Of a stretch of 64,000 nucleotides of DNA, positions 46,190-58,899 are shown piece by piece. The stretch's first letter is position 1. Each line of letters opens with the position of its first letter. The notes below the pieces were generated by a model, which made no database searches, was not told the origin of the DNA, and worked only from the letters and a program-made list of their open reading frames with translations. The position numbers and the translations under genes are program-made. Source of the DNA: Drechslerella dactyloides (Eukaryota > Ascomycota > Orbiliomycetes > Orbiliales > Orbiliaceae); the NCBI GenBank assembly GCA_020064725.1, contig JAGTWJ010000003.1, forward strand, positions 3,372,510-3,436,509. Reading direction: 5' to 3'.

Positions 46190-49100
46190 TTCGAATGTGA
46201 AGATACAGGGCAGGCGAATTCAAAATAGATCTTAAAACTTGCAGGATTGTAGTCAGAAAAGTGGCTGAAGAAATAAGAGATATTTGGGTAATTACGGGAT
46301 AATATCTACCTATTTATAAAGAGCATTCAAGAGACAAGAAATCTTCTTAGCTCGTATCATTACCTGAAGCGTATTATACCACCATATCTTGTTTATACTT
46401 CGGTCATCCTCTCCCCAACAAGGTTTAGCGGCGCTTATGCATCGTAGAGTTCTTCGATCATTATTACACAATACAAACGTCAAAAATAAGCATGTTCAGC
46501 AAACAGAAAGCCCAATGTTTAATTCCGCGTATGATCCGTCTAGGGTGAGACGCGCATTCTGCTTAGTATGTCTCGGGAAGATCCGGGGGCGGCTTATAGT
46601 TATCGAAAATTAATAGCCAGGATCCTAAGAGATAGATAATCGCCAAAGATTGGATCGGTAGCTGATACACTTTACAATTTGAGATCCCTCTAACTCTAAC
46701 TGATCAAAGGCTTAAATATGTCTCAGCACTCTGGCCTCAACACACTATTTCGACCGCCAGCGTGACAGAAATGGCCGCATGCAACACCGGCCGATCGATC
46801 TCAATGCACACCGACAATACTTGCACATGACGTAAAACCCAGGGTAGTCGGAAGAAACCTAACCCACTCACTTACAAAGCGGTGATGGCTCTGCGTGCAG
46901 TTCGATCGCCCGTGATGCGCACATCGGTTCGCCTGCCTGTGTTTACGCAATGTTTGAACAGCTTCCAACAAACTTTCCACTTTCGTGGAGACTGAACACA
47001 TCATATAATACCGCAACACTCAGCACATGTCGTCAGATAATGTAACCATTTCTAACGAATTGACTATTACACGGAGCATTTTAAGCTAGGCGAAGTTCAT
47101 AACACAATCAAAATGTATCACGTAACATCGCGTAATGTATCTGGTTACGTATTGCCACAAAAACGAAGTAGAGAGTCACGTCAGAGTGGGCTCGTCACTT
47201 CGTCCTTATTGGCCCCTGTACGCGCGTCTTCACGAGCGTGACGATTGTGCAACGTCTACTTTCGCCAAAAACTTCCTAAAAAGATGCTTCTTTTCTTCAG
47301 GTGGTATAGATCTATCATCCGAGCACCAAAATAGCTAAGGTTATTCTAGTGAGTGCTCAATACTGGGGATCTATAGGGACACGATAGCTGAAGCGGTTCA
47401 ATTCTATGAAGCAGTTCAATTTCATAATTATCAGTATCTAACGATAAGGCCCAACAGTTCAGAACAAAACTTCGAAAATATCCGGGGCTACAAGTCTACA
47501 GTAGCAATCCGCGCGAGAAATACAAGCTATGGAACTACTTTAGATCGTTTGTCTCTTAGCGAAACATGGTCATGTTATAACAGGAGCATTCGTCAAATGA
47601 TAAATATCTTTGCTTTTGTAGCCTATATATTAAGCTAGCTGTATTCTCATTCCTTGGAATCAATAACAGCGCCTAACAGGTTAACAGATCTGGAAGTACT
47701 TAGGTGGCAAGACAGCAATCTCTTGCCTACATTTTGTGAATTAGGCTGGGTTTCGGGGCCGTTTGACCATCTAACTAGTTTATAGTTGCGAAATGTACTC
47801 CTTATTTCAGTACCAACAATTCTATTTATTATATATATAATAAAAGTGTTCAGAGGTCCAATAATCATAGGAAACATCGTTACTTCACACTCTGTTTACA
47901 CACCACGACAATGTGATAGGGCAGTTCTAAAGACTAATGTATTTATTGAATGTAGATAAGGTAGTGCTCAAGTACTGCTGTAATTGTATGTCTAGATTTT
48001 TGAGGGAGAAGAAATCTATTAAGTTATGGTATTCCGAGGCAATACGGTGTACTATTCAAGCATCTCCTAATCTTTTGTTTCTGGTTATCCTTATGGCCTC
48101 AGTAGCCTGAGCCGGCCCAGCGGTTTATACCTCTCTTCTGATCAACAGCTGAAAAACTTTTTCCAAACGTTTTAGTGGTGAATAGTCGCACCAAACACCA
48201 GCTTGTAGGTCTCCTAGAGTTTGCAAACCAAACAAGGATAACGAGGCAAAAGGTCAATCAAAGATGGTTTGTGTTGTGAAGTTAATATATATATATATTG
48301 ATCCCTTACACCAGTAGTGAATTTTCCACAACTAGAATCCCAGCTGTTATAGGTAGGTAGCACAACTCTGATGTATTTTATGAACTCAAGTTGATTCAAA
48401 TCTTTTCAGGATACTATATTTCAAGCAAGACAAACCACTGGATTTTCCATAGGTTTGAATGGCTAGGTTCTTAACCGGTGCGATGAGTTAAAGGATATAG
48501 GGTTATAATCACTTTAAGTAGACAATGTATATTTGCGTTTAGCGATATTTTATATATAATCTCTCGTTGGCAGTATGAACGGCGTTGATGATAGTTTCCG
48601 TTTCAGGTTATAACAAACTGTTATAGACGCCTTAACTAAATCGGAATGTGGAATCTTTAGGTAGAAGCCCAAAAGCCTCAGAATGAAACATTAACTGGCA
48701 GCCATAAACCCTGGCACCAGGCCCTGACCTCGCTTAAAATGTTCTCCACAAAAGGCAGAAGCTATCACCCGTGGTGTGATGAATTCCTTCCTCAGCCATA
48801 GTGCCGATTTCTACTGGCCATTATAACCGTTCTCTCGTGAGGGCTTTTAGATAAGGATTCACGAAATTTAAGACAGGAATTTCAGCCGCAACCCATACCT
48901 ATCGGTTACACAATACTCTGCATACTCCTTTTACAATAGGTAGGTGCTACGCACCTCTAATTTCAGCATGTGACAGCAACAAATACTATTTTCACGTTGA
49001 CGGGGCATAAAAGTAAAATTATCAGTTGAATGAGACTTCTAAAGGCTTATTTTATATTTAGGCCGCTGGGAATTAACCTCTGAAATCAAAGATACTATTC

Positions 49101-49435
49101 AGGTATGAAAGTCCAATATTTTCTCGACGTCACCTGTTTTCATCAAGTCAGCTTCCAATTGTCGGCAAGTCGTTATAAAGACACCAGGCTTTGAGGTTAC
49201 ATTAAATTTTAAACCCGGGAAAGTGTAATTCCGAACTTTAGCGATGTTTATAAGGTGTTGATATTGGGATCGTATTTTTCGCGGAAGATGCGGATAAAAG
49301 GGCTCTCAATTCGCTCTCAGTTGTACCTTACTATACTTTGAGCTTCTTCATATAGCCTATTTCTATTACCTTAATATTAGATCTATCTTTTTCTTGGCCT
49401 TTTCGATTATTTGAAACTACCAACAATCAGCCAAA
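46190..49435. other. 3.2-kb gene-poor AT-rich region
   Basis: No supported gene. A short AT dinucleotide run lies near 48285-48298. An open segment near 48662-48800 (V-E-A-Q-K-P-Q-N-E-T-L-T..) could be an exon relic but matches nothing I know. The composition suggests decayed, possibly mutated subtelomeric DNA. Confidence 0.35.
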
Positions 49436-50064
49436 ATGAAAGCTTCCCTCGTTTTCATCACTATGGCTGCTTTGGTTGCTGCCGCCCCTTCAGTGGGTTC
49501 TAGATCGATTTCTACCTGCGCTTCCGATTGAGATAACTAATAGGAACATTCTCCAGGCCCCAACACCTAAAACATGCAATAATACCACATGGCCTCCAAT
49601 CCGTTGTCCAGAAGGCGAATCCTGTGTAGCCGATCCAAGGGCGCCTGCCGGTTGCGCTGGATGCCCTGGTATCTGCGTAGCTACCCCTGTATGTGTTCAA
49701 TCTCTATTGCCTCTACAATTACTATCAAGTAACTAACAAAGACGGGCTGCAGCCCAAAAAATGCAACATGACTGTCTGGCCTCCAATCACTTGCTCTGAG
49801 AATGAGATTTGCGAGAAAGACCCCAAAGCGCCAGCAATGTGTGCTGGCTGCCCCGGCATCTGTGTTGTATGTATCCCAACTTTCGGATATGAATCTTCTA
49901 AACTGATAAAACATAACACCCAGCCTAAAAAATGCAACATGACCACATGGCCCCCTATTCGTTGCGATAACGGCTTCAAATGTGTCAAAGATCCACAAAC
50001 GCCTCCAATGTGCGCTGGCTGCCCCGGCATATGTATCCTGGATAAAGGCTTGGTATGCTCCTAA
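49436..50064 (+). CDS. Secreted Cys-rich protein of three tandem repeats, one per exon
   Basis: Four exons: 49436-49492, 49557-49688, 49753-49866 and 49924-50064, 147 residues. Exon 1 is a signal peptide (MKASLVFITMAALVAAAPS). Exons 2-4 each encode one copy of the same ~40-residue module, P-K-x-C-N-x-T-x-WPPIxC, then a second Cys, DP-x-x-P-x-x-CAGCPGIC; each has six Cys. All introns are phase 0, so the exons are exact duplication units. Modules 2 and 3 start PKKCNMT. No catalytic motif; it resembles small secreted effector, inhibitor or antimicrobial-type proteins. Three disulfides per module are expected. Function unknown. Confidence 0.8.
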
Positions 50065-50706
50065 AATTAACTAGAACTAAATATTTGGATCGTGTTCTGA
50101 CGGAGAATAACACAGAAGGCCTGATTGCGAGGTCCAACGGGATCATTTCCATACATATATCTAATTTTCAATCAAACACCGACGTCCTTTAAGATAGGGC
50201 ACTGTTAATAAACATTGTCAATTCTGATTGTTTATAATATTTAGATAATTTGAAGGGTATATTTCAATATATATGACTGCTGATGTCTATAGCCGACTAT
50301 GTGGAAAGGGTGCGCGAATGGCTATCGGATATTTTATCTCAACGGTCTACCAACTTAGTTCCTAGACTATACTAAATATAGAATAGATCGCACGCGCCGA
50401 TTCGAAGAGTCTACCCGGTCGAATGTAAGCTGACACTAATAACTCTAGATAATATCCGCAATATCCTGTGGTTCTATAACGGGCGGGATCTCAATGAAAA
50501 TACAGCCACTATAAAGAAATCTGGTTTTTGCCACCTCCAATAATTAGTAGATATAGATATACATACGTATAATAACGTGCTTATTAGCTGGCGATTGGGG
50601 TAAAAACCTAGACTTACAGGTTCTTGTCCGTTATATGTTTATCTTTAGGTATTCTGGATTAGAATATAAGTATAATATAAGCTTCATATATTGGATGAAC
50701 TGATTA
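50065..50706. other. AT-rich convergent intergenic region
   Basis: 3' flanks of the Cys-rich repeat gene and the sulfatase. No gene seen. Confidence 0.35.
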
Positions 50707-52630
50707 TTACACCCAATGGCTCCAGTCAATTCCATCTTTGTTATATATCAAGGCATCCTGTGGGCCCTCCGCATCGATAATGTAACCTTTTTCACAGCTG
50801 CTAAACTGGACCGATTCCTGATGCCTATAAAACGGATCAAACTTCGACTTTAAGGCATCCAGAAGAGACTCAACATCTCCCTTAGGGTGGAGCTTATGCC
50901 ATGGCTTTATACAGACTATGCCTTTGCAGGACTTTAATACTAATAAGAGGGCATCTAATCTACTAACTACTGTAGCTAGAGATTTCCCTAAGATAGTAAG
51001 ATTCTTACTTTTACCAGCGTATCCTGGATATATGTTGTGAAGTTGGTATTGATCTGTCTATAAAGTTGGAAGATAGTCAGCGTAATTTTATACTTGGCGA
51101 GTCTAATCCAAAAATAAACAAAAACAATAAAAGCACCAGAAATTCCCAGATTCTTACCGTCAGATCATAGAGTTCGTGTTGATTATTGCACCATACAGAA
51201 TAATACAAATTATAACCATCTCCAAGTATCCTTAGCGATTTGTAGGTGTTGTTCCAGATCAACCCTCCAGGACGAACGCCTTCTTCCACTGCATACCCCC
51301 AGTATTCGATATTAACATGTTCATGCCTTTTCGCTCGTTTCTGTTTCGCCTGTTCTAGAGGAATCGCTAGTCCATCAAAGTCGTTTCTCAAGGGTATACC
51401 AGCAATTTGGAACAAGTAGGGGCGACATCGATGTGTGTCGTCACCAACTTAGAGCTTGCGCCTTCTGCAATTCCAGGCCCACGGACAATAAACGGAACAC
51501 GGATGTCTTCTTCAATTCCACAGTTTTTGCCGGGCTTTAGCCGATGTTGGCTAATATGGTAACCGTTGTCGGATGTATAAAAAATATAAGTATTGTTTAA
51601 TTGTCCGGCTTCGTTTAATTGTTTAACAACTCTATCCACAAGTTCGTCGACACCCTGAAGGGCACGCAGGCGTTGGCGGTAGAAATGGTCGTTATCGTCC
51701 AGTTCATTTTGGGTCAGAAGAGGGCGTTCCGCGATCCAACTAACGCTTGAAGGCGAATCTGGATTGAAATTGGGTGTTCTCGGGACTTTGGCATCAGGGA
51801 ACAGATGTGCATGCCGCTTTAAAGGGATTGGTTCTCCAGAGATGATCGTGATGTTGTGATCCTCAATATTACCGATTACCGTACCGTGCGGAGCCACAGG
51901 CGCAAGTCCCAAGAAAAATGGCTTATCTGATGCAATTGCGTCGTTCAAGAGCGTATGAGCCTTTGCCATTAGGACTTCAGAAGTATGGTGTCCAGAATAG
52001 TTAGTTGGAGGATCTTGGTTATGCTGGTAAACGGGATTTAAATAGTCATATGTCCAGGGGTCAAGAAGAAAATCGGAGCCTGTGAACCCTCTAACATATG
52101 GATTGTTGTAGGTTTTATGAGAATGGCCGTTGAAGAGTTTGCCCGTATAATATGTATTATAGCCGGCATTCTGGAGCCAGACGGGTAAGAAATCGTCATT
52201 GAAGCCTTGGGACACGAACTTCGAATATCCACCTATAGATATATCAGTTTTTTGTTGCGTAATATAAAGGCTCGAGATGTGTACCATAAGGGGATTTGAC
52301 ATCCGTGACATTTGTATTATGCGCAAGTCTTCCTGTCAACAGACTGACCCTTGATGGACAACAAACGGCTGTAGTAACAAAGTGGTTTTTGAATGTGGTG
52401 CCTTTATTTGATAAATGCTGTTTGACGAATGGCATGTAGGCGAGAGAATCTAACCGCAGGTCTTGATCATCCGTGATGATGAAGACGACGTTAGGCTTCC
52501 GCAACCCAGAGACATCATTTACCCCGTTCGGAATATATTCTGGATGGCCTCGATCATTTGAACGTCCCAAAAGCGTCGCTGTTGCCAGTTCGATGTATAA
52601 TAACAAGTAATTTAATTTGATATATGTCAT
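50707..52630 (-). pseudogene. Arylsulfatase-like gene with a one-base frameshift
   Basis: Exons 52630-52285, 52232-51158 and 51057-50707 on the minus strand, ~590 residues if whole. Signal-like N terminus; sulfatase start NVVFIITDDQDLRLDSL; the formylglycine motif VCCPSRVSLLTGR; then GYNTYYTGKLFNGH, FFLGLAPVAPHG, YTSDNGYHISQHRL, and a C-terminal ELYDLT joined by splicing to TDQYQLHNIYPG. Frame is lost by one base near 51413-51417 (after HIDVAPT, before FQIAGIPLRNDFDGL): the T run is one short, with no GT/AG intron that repairs it. All other junctions are intact, so it is either a very young pseudogene or an assembly error. Would hydrolyse sulfate esters outside the cell. Confidence 0.8.
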
Positions 52631-54997
52631 AATCGTGGTTGCGGGATCTTCCAGTTTCGAAATTTATATATCAAGTGCAGCGGTCTCGGATACTGGAAAT
52701 CGCCCGAAACCTACGAACCCTTTTCACTGTATATATAATTATTTGAGAATTTGAATATTATTAGCATGTAAAACTAAAGCCCTTTCAGGTGGAGAGTCTG
52801 GCACAAAAATTTCTTACCTCTAAGAACGCTATAACGTTACTTCTATCATGCATATCCGCAAACTTCGGAGTGCCGTTTGCTTCCTAATTATTGTGCTTCC
52901 CAGCAAAGCCCATTACTAGCTATAGCTGACTGCCTTGTGGCAAGAAGGCATAACTGATCAGGTAACCGGGTTTTGATTAAGGAAGGCGCCGGTTACTTTG
53001 TGTTAAAAGTTACCGTGGGCTGAAAACTTACCGGGAGCTTCGGTTCAACCGAACGATTATGCAAAATATCATGCACCTTTGCAGCATGTGAAAAAAGTTC
53101 AACCTAGTCCCTTTGTATAAATCTGAGCTTGGTATCGAAAGGGAGATTTTAGGCCGTACTGAACTGCTATACGTCAATCTATACTGAATTGAATAGTAGC
53201 CTGCTTATTTCACCAGGTGTTCCTAATACCCAAAACAAAATTAAGGGAAGCGGCTAAGGCGTTCGGCAAGCTCGACCTGGAGTCCAACGATGCCGAAATT
53301 AAAATATCAGATTTACTTGAAGCTCACAGGGTCGTACTCTGACATCAAATTTCGTAGTGAAGTTAGATTCGCAGGCGCTGTGCAGTATCAGTTGAGATGA
53401 CATTTATCTGCGGTATACTTTATAGGTTATAAAGCTGTTATTCGGTTTTTCAGTGCCCGAGGATTATACTATACTATTTATATTTGCAAAGTCTCGAAAG
53501 TGGATGGACCTTTTTAGAGCACATAATAAAAGGTACATTATTGAGCCGATAGCCTTTCATTGAAAACAAGAACTGAGGGAGGTGGGCTTGTATCGACTTT
53601 GGAGTCGCCACTGGTAGGCACGGCTCTGCCGGCCAAGGACAGTCAGCTAATACCGTTGCCAAACCATAGCTTGAGGCCGAATATCTCCGTTGATCGAACT
53701 GGTACAATAACGTGTCAAAAAAAACCCCAGATTCATAAAGTATAAGTATTTCAAGAATTGCAATGATAGTGATCGCATGCTGTCAATACTAGCACTTAAT
53801 TCATAATTTAAAACACAAAATCTACTGTCTTTACCATCCTAAGCCTTCGGCTGCGATCAACGCTTTGCGATATGTAGGCATTAATGACAGCACCTCCGTA
53901 AAATTCTAGGGACATTCCGCAGATTGCTCTCTATATCTGCTAGCATAGCTATAAGACGCTTCATAGCTCTAGGCTTATTTCAACCTCAGAAGATGCCTAG
54001 TTTTCGTCCGAATATTCCGATATAACCAAGTCATTATATCAGCAAAACTCCTCCAGAGATTGACAAGAAGTATAGCCTTGTGCTTAGTAGTTTTCTTTTT
54101 ATTGGAGCAATTTTCGAGTTATATCGTCTTGACATTGAAGAAAAGAATAATCAAACTTTTGTTGTTACCATCGAAATCAACGACCGCTTTAAATCCTACC
54201 GAGACCGTGAATGCAAGGAAGCTATGCGAAAGACCTGCCAGATTCTTCTCATTAGCCATCTATTATAATAGCTATATATATGATGATCATTCGCCGGATG
54301 AATAGGGGATTGATTAGGGACCGAGGTAAATGTTAGATCATAGAAATCCTACAAATGTCCGATCCCGACTTACCAATTCAATATCGCCTCTTCGCTTCTA
54401 TTAAACGGACAGCGCATATCCCAAGTCAAGCTAGATAACTTAATTGAGGCTGTATTGACGTTAAGACGGCAAATCGGTGGACGAGCGGTTATATAAGGCC
54501 CTTCGAAATAGTCTTGGAAGTAAAAGGTTACTGGTGATCTCGGACCCTCTTTAGATATTCCGAGAAGAGAACAGTGATGTTTTTTAGGTAGACCGTTTGG
54601 GCTACCTAGGAGCATCGCTACTAGAATCCGCAGCTCTATAAGCGGCGGACAAATATCGGATAAATTGGAGAACCCGAAGATTCAGTCGCACTATTAATGT
54701 CTTCTGAATAGCAAATTGGGTCTTGCACTAAATGCGACCTTTGTTAAAATAACCTAGCTGTTCTCATGGCGTACATAGATGATGTGTTCATTCTACATCA
54801 ACTGGGAAGGCGCTTCGCTAGACCAATCGGAGGCCGCAGCCCATAAATACCTCCTGAATGTAAGCAAATGCAACAAGTTTCCTCGTAGGAGTCGTTTCAA
54901 CCCGACTGCTATAAAACCTATCTAGGATCTCCTACCCACTCGTTCAGGATATACAGCTGTATTAGATTCAGCAAAGGTTTTCCATAATCCGCTTAAG
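52631..54997. other. 2.4-kb gene-poor region with possible relics
   Basis: AT-rich, many short frames. The exon-like fragment at 53217-53342 is listed separately. A lone YIDDV in a + frame near 54773 recalls reverse transcriptases, but its flanks do not, so I do not call an element. Confidence 0.35.
53217..53342 (+). pseudogene. Exon-like gene fragment (C-terminal relic)
   Basis: After a CACCAG acceptor, 41 open codons with balanced amino-acid use (LREAAKAFGKLDLESNDAEI, then KISDLLEAHRVVL) end in TGA. Its GC-richer composition differs from the surrounding AT-rich DNA. No upstream exon or start is seen. The parent family is not recognised. Confidence 0.3.
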
Positions 54998-56939
54998 ATG
55001 ATGAAGATTTTGTTATGGCCTCTGATATGGGTGCTGTCAGCCTTATTCTCAGACGCAGCAAACGTAAATCACCCAACACAAAAGACTCCAGCCGTCAAAA
55101 TCGCTAACGGCACGGTTAGCGGAATATACAGCAGCACTTATAATCAAGACTTCTTCCTAAGTATACCTTATGCGCAGCCCCCCGTCGGAGATTTGAGATT
55201 CAGGCCTCCACAATACATCAACACAACCCGCACGACCATCTCGGCAAAAGCATATGGCCCGATCTGCTACGGCGGCTTTGCGGTAAGTCACAAAATATAA
55301 ACCTGGTGATTTTATAGACTTTGCATATGATAAATAATAGTCCGTTATAAGTAATGGGGATGAAATAAAATTTCAGAAAGATTAAAGAACTGACAAATCA
55401 TTTTTGCGTTAGGTTGATACCGGAGGCCTCGAACAATCAGAGGATTGCCTGACGATCAATATTGTTCGGCCGGCTGGTTTACACGCTCAGTCCAGTTTAC
55501 CCGTTGCGGTATGGATCCATGGCGGTGGATTCACGGCGGGCAGCGCGAACTACCCTAAGTTTAATCTCAGTTTCTTAGTTAACCAGTCCGTGGAAAACGA
55601 GATGCCTATAATTGGTGTTAGCATGAATTATAGGCTCTCAGCCTGGGGCTTTATCGGTGGAAAAGAGGCAGCCGGATCTCAAAATCTGAATCTAGGATTG
55701 AGGGATCAGCGACTGGCTCTCCACTGGATCAAAGAAAACATCAAAGCTTTTGGTGGCGATCCTAAAAAAGTGACTATATTTGGAGAATCAGCAGGTGCCG
55801 CATCTGTTGGATTCCATTACACGGCTTTTGGTGGCCGGGATGACGGCCTCTATCGGGCGGCTATAATGCAGAGCGGTGGATCTGTCTTTTATGGTTACAA
55901 CCTATGGCCGACAACGGCTCAAGAAAATTACAACTTTATTGTGAGGGAGACAAATTGCACTGATGCAGTCGATACTTTGCAATGCTTAAGGGGAGTGCCT
56001 GTAAAATCTCTCCTTTCGGCTATTGATAAATCGGATCCTAGTCGCCTTGCCGCCTGGCAACCGGTTATTGATGGAGATTTTGTGAAGGGATATGGTAGTG
56101 AAGCTCTTCGGAACGCTAAATACACCAAAGTTCCACTAATTATTGGAACAACGAGCGAGGAAGGGTCCGGTTTTGGAAACCTGGGATTGAATACTACGGC
56201 ACAAATATTTGACTACTTAGGTAAGTTTAATTCTACATCTCTGGACCACAACTTATATATCAAGTATCTCTTTAAATTCGCGGTCAAGCACTGGAACTAA
56301 CATCCAGTTTCAACGATAGTCGCCAATACCAAATTTCCTAATGGGACCATCAGTAAAATTTTGGATGCATATAATGAATCGATATCAGCACCACCGCGAG
56401 AGAACTTCACAGGGAAAGCGGATGCACCACCCTCCGCTGGCACTCAATATCATCGAACATCGGCTCTTATTGGCGACTATTGGTTTATTGCGCCTAAACG
56501 TTTCACTGCCGAGATTCTAGCATCTCAAAACATTCCGGTCTGGGCTTATAGATTCAGGGCTGTAGTAAATGGTATCCCTGCATGGTCAGGTGCCGGCCAC
56601 GCATCAGAGGTATCGTTTGTTTTCAATAACAAGCAAGGTGTTGGTTATACGCCGGGTCCTTTCACACCAGAAAATCCAATGTTGGGGCCGAAAAGGAGTG
56701 CATATTCAAGGTTAGCCGACACTATGAGCAAAAATTGGCTTCGATTTATTGTATCTGGCGATCCAGCGATCGGCTCGACTACCGGCGAGGTTAAATGGAT
56801 TAGGTATCAAGATGGAAATGGGAAGAGCCAGATCGTGTTCGATACCGACGTTGATGGTGGTACCTACTTGGAGACAGACGATTACCGAAAAGAGGGTATA
56901 TCGGTCTTAAATAAGTATATGTTGCAATCGGGACGATGA
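54998..56939 (+). CDS. Secreted type-B carboxylesterase/lipase
   Basis: Three exons: 54998-55282, 55413-56220 and 56308-56939, 574 residues. Signal peptide at the N terminus. Alpha/beta-hydrolase landmarks: IPYAQPPVGDLRFRPP, SEDCLTINIVRP, oxyanion loop WIHGGGF, nucleophile elbow GES221AGAAS, acid E345 (TTSEEGSG) and H462 (GAGHASEVSFVF). All three catalytic residues are present. Both introns have clear signals (GTAAGT; GTTAG and CATCCAG acceptors). The second removes a stretch that would otherwise stop after KHWN. Length is normal for cholinesterase/lipase-type COesterases. Substrate unknown; extracellular. Confidence 0.92.
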
Positions 56940-57528
56940 ACGTTCCTATTATAGGGCTCACAGGGTGGTGTCCGGAGCGAGAATAAAGTAAATATGTTAT
57001 CATTTAGTTTTTTTTCTTTTCTGTAATTTAAGTATTATAATGGGTCCAAAGCAATATGATATCAAAGCATTTAGATTTTTGTGGGTCGGCGCCCAAAAGA
57101 GTGGTTTTGCTTATACTGCTGCAACGCCCTCATTTCAGACTTTATGCGGCAATCGTGGAAGCGTTTTGCATTGCAAAACGCTGTAAATACTACGTTACAT
57201 ATTGACAGTTTCGGGTGTATGTTGAACAAAGGTCAATACAATATAGATTAGAGGCTCTACAAAGGACAATCCGTAGCGTTAGGCCCTGTATAATGCTATA
57301 TACAAATATGCATTCGACAAAATACCACTCTACAAACAGCTTTATGGCAAGAGTCTATCTCTACTATGCCCAAGTATACGTAGATAAGTAAATTCTCTGA
57401 ACATAGGGACCCTATATAGGCAGCCTCCTGGCTTATAAACATACACTGAAGTGCAACCTCACACCTGTATATATACTCCCCAGCAGCCTATACTAAATAT
57501 CTCAAAGGCAGATGTAATCACAAAATTC
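56940..57528. other. AT-rich convergent intergenic region
   Basis: 3' flanks of the carboxylesterase (+) and the small peptide gene (-). Nothing else seen. Confidence 0.35.
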
Positions 57529-57763
57529 CTAGCAGTCGCAGTTCACTGGGCACCATTCCGGGCAGCCTATATAACACGGCAGGGTTAAGCTAGTCCTTTT
57601 GAACAGCCAACCAAAACAATTTGAAAAGCTACTACAACTTGAGATAATCGGACCTACGTTTCTCGAGCTCGCCAGTTACAGGGTTGGTGACAGATAGGGT
57701 GGGGGCGGCAATAACAACGGCAAAAAGCTGAGCAACAGTGATGATGGCGGCGAGGAACTTCAT
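57529..57763 (-). CDS. 47-residue secreted Kex2-type precursor with four-Cys C-terminal peptide
   Basis: Two minus-strand exons, 57763-57658 and 57566-57529, joined across a 91-bp intron (GTAGGT donor, CTTAAC branch, ATATAG acceptor). Signal peptide MKFLAAIITVAQLFAVVIAA, a short acidic propeptide (PTLSVTNPVTGELE), KR, then CPEWCPVNCDC and stop. The KR pair is formed across the splice. Without splicing the frame would end RRSDYLKL, without Cys. The spliced form has the layout of a processed secreted peptide: signal, propeptide, dibasic site, mature Cys-rich end. Two disulfides are possible. Function unknown; effector, signalling peptide or toxin-like are all only possibilities. Confidence 0.65.
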
Positions 57764-57929
57764 TCTGGTAGATTGAGACTTAACAACTCTCGATCGGTTG
57801 CAGGTTAAGCTCACAAATGAGTATCAATGATTAGATAATGAAGTGCTGTGAAGGTAAGGCAGGGTCTCTTGAGTTTGAGCTGGTCGTGCTGAGAGTAAGA
57901 AAATTTGTATCTCAACGGCGGGAGGCTAG

Positions 57930-57937
57930 TTTATATA
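57930..57937 (-). promoter_or_regulatory. TATA-like box
   Basis: TATATAAA on the minus strand, about 170 bp upstream of the start codon of the 47-residue precursor gene. Confidence 0.4.
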
Positions 57938-58899
57938 GAAGAAATGAAGCTGGTATGGAATATATGGGCAGACACCTGTATCGGTGTTCTTGGTCTAAAT
58001 CTTGTTTTTGCCTAGAGTTTTAGCGTGGTCGACGTGCAGCAAGCAAGGCCCGACAACAGCTGAGTTCTGCATTACTGAACTTATAGAGGACTAGTAGAGT
58101 CCACCGGAGCTCTGTTATGCTTAGTTTCTCTCCATTATACTTGTCTAGCTATATGTTTGCGCTGCAGTCCATTAGTGTATTCTCTGATGACCTACGCAAA
58201 AATTTACGTAATACGAGTCGCTTGCGCAAATAACAGCCACACAGGCCGCTTGAGACTACGAAAATGGATAAGAGTAGCGCTTTAAGACCGCCTCTATAGG
58301 GCACGTATAATAAAGAAGAAACATGATTAAACTAGACTCTCTAGCGTGTCCCGCTTCAGGCTGTATCGATTGGCGAGCAGCGAGCGAGAATCTAAAACCT
58401 GGCAAGGACGTCCATGTAATATACGTACTTAACTACTTACTAACGCGTTTATATTGTATCGTAAACGAATCGGATTTTTTTTTTGGCGAGCCTTGATGCC
58501 AGCGGCCAGTATCACCGCAACCTAGCCAGCATCACCGCAACCAACTTCGACAGCTATTCCTTCTTCAATTATTATGATTTGACACTAGCTGTTATTGCTC
58601 GTATCTTTGATTCCGAAAAGATAACGGCCGGTTATCTATTTCGTCACCTGATCCTTATCAGGCTTGTAGTTCATACAGGGGTCAATTGCACACTGCGCCT
58701 ACAGTAGCACAGCATGCGCGTTACTCCCCGCGCTGCTAACAAGAATGACTATCCCCGGCAACTGATGGCTCGGAAGATCCTCGCTTTCAAGTATAGAACG
58801 TGCCCATCTCCGCGGTTGTCCTTAGCACGGGGTGAGATGGCAGCGGATTGATAAAGTCATCTGATGACCGCTACAATCCTTTCGAGGGCGCCAGGTATA

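Noticed and set aside
54773..54800. YIDDV, reverse-transcriptase-like motif
   Set aside because: Five residues only; flanking frames have stops and no RT blocks.
58483..58707. 74-codon plus-strand frame after a T run
   Set aside because: No domain, no credible start context, AT-rich surroundings.
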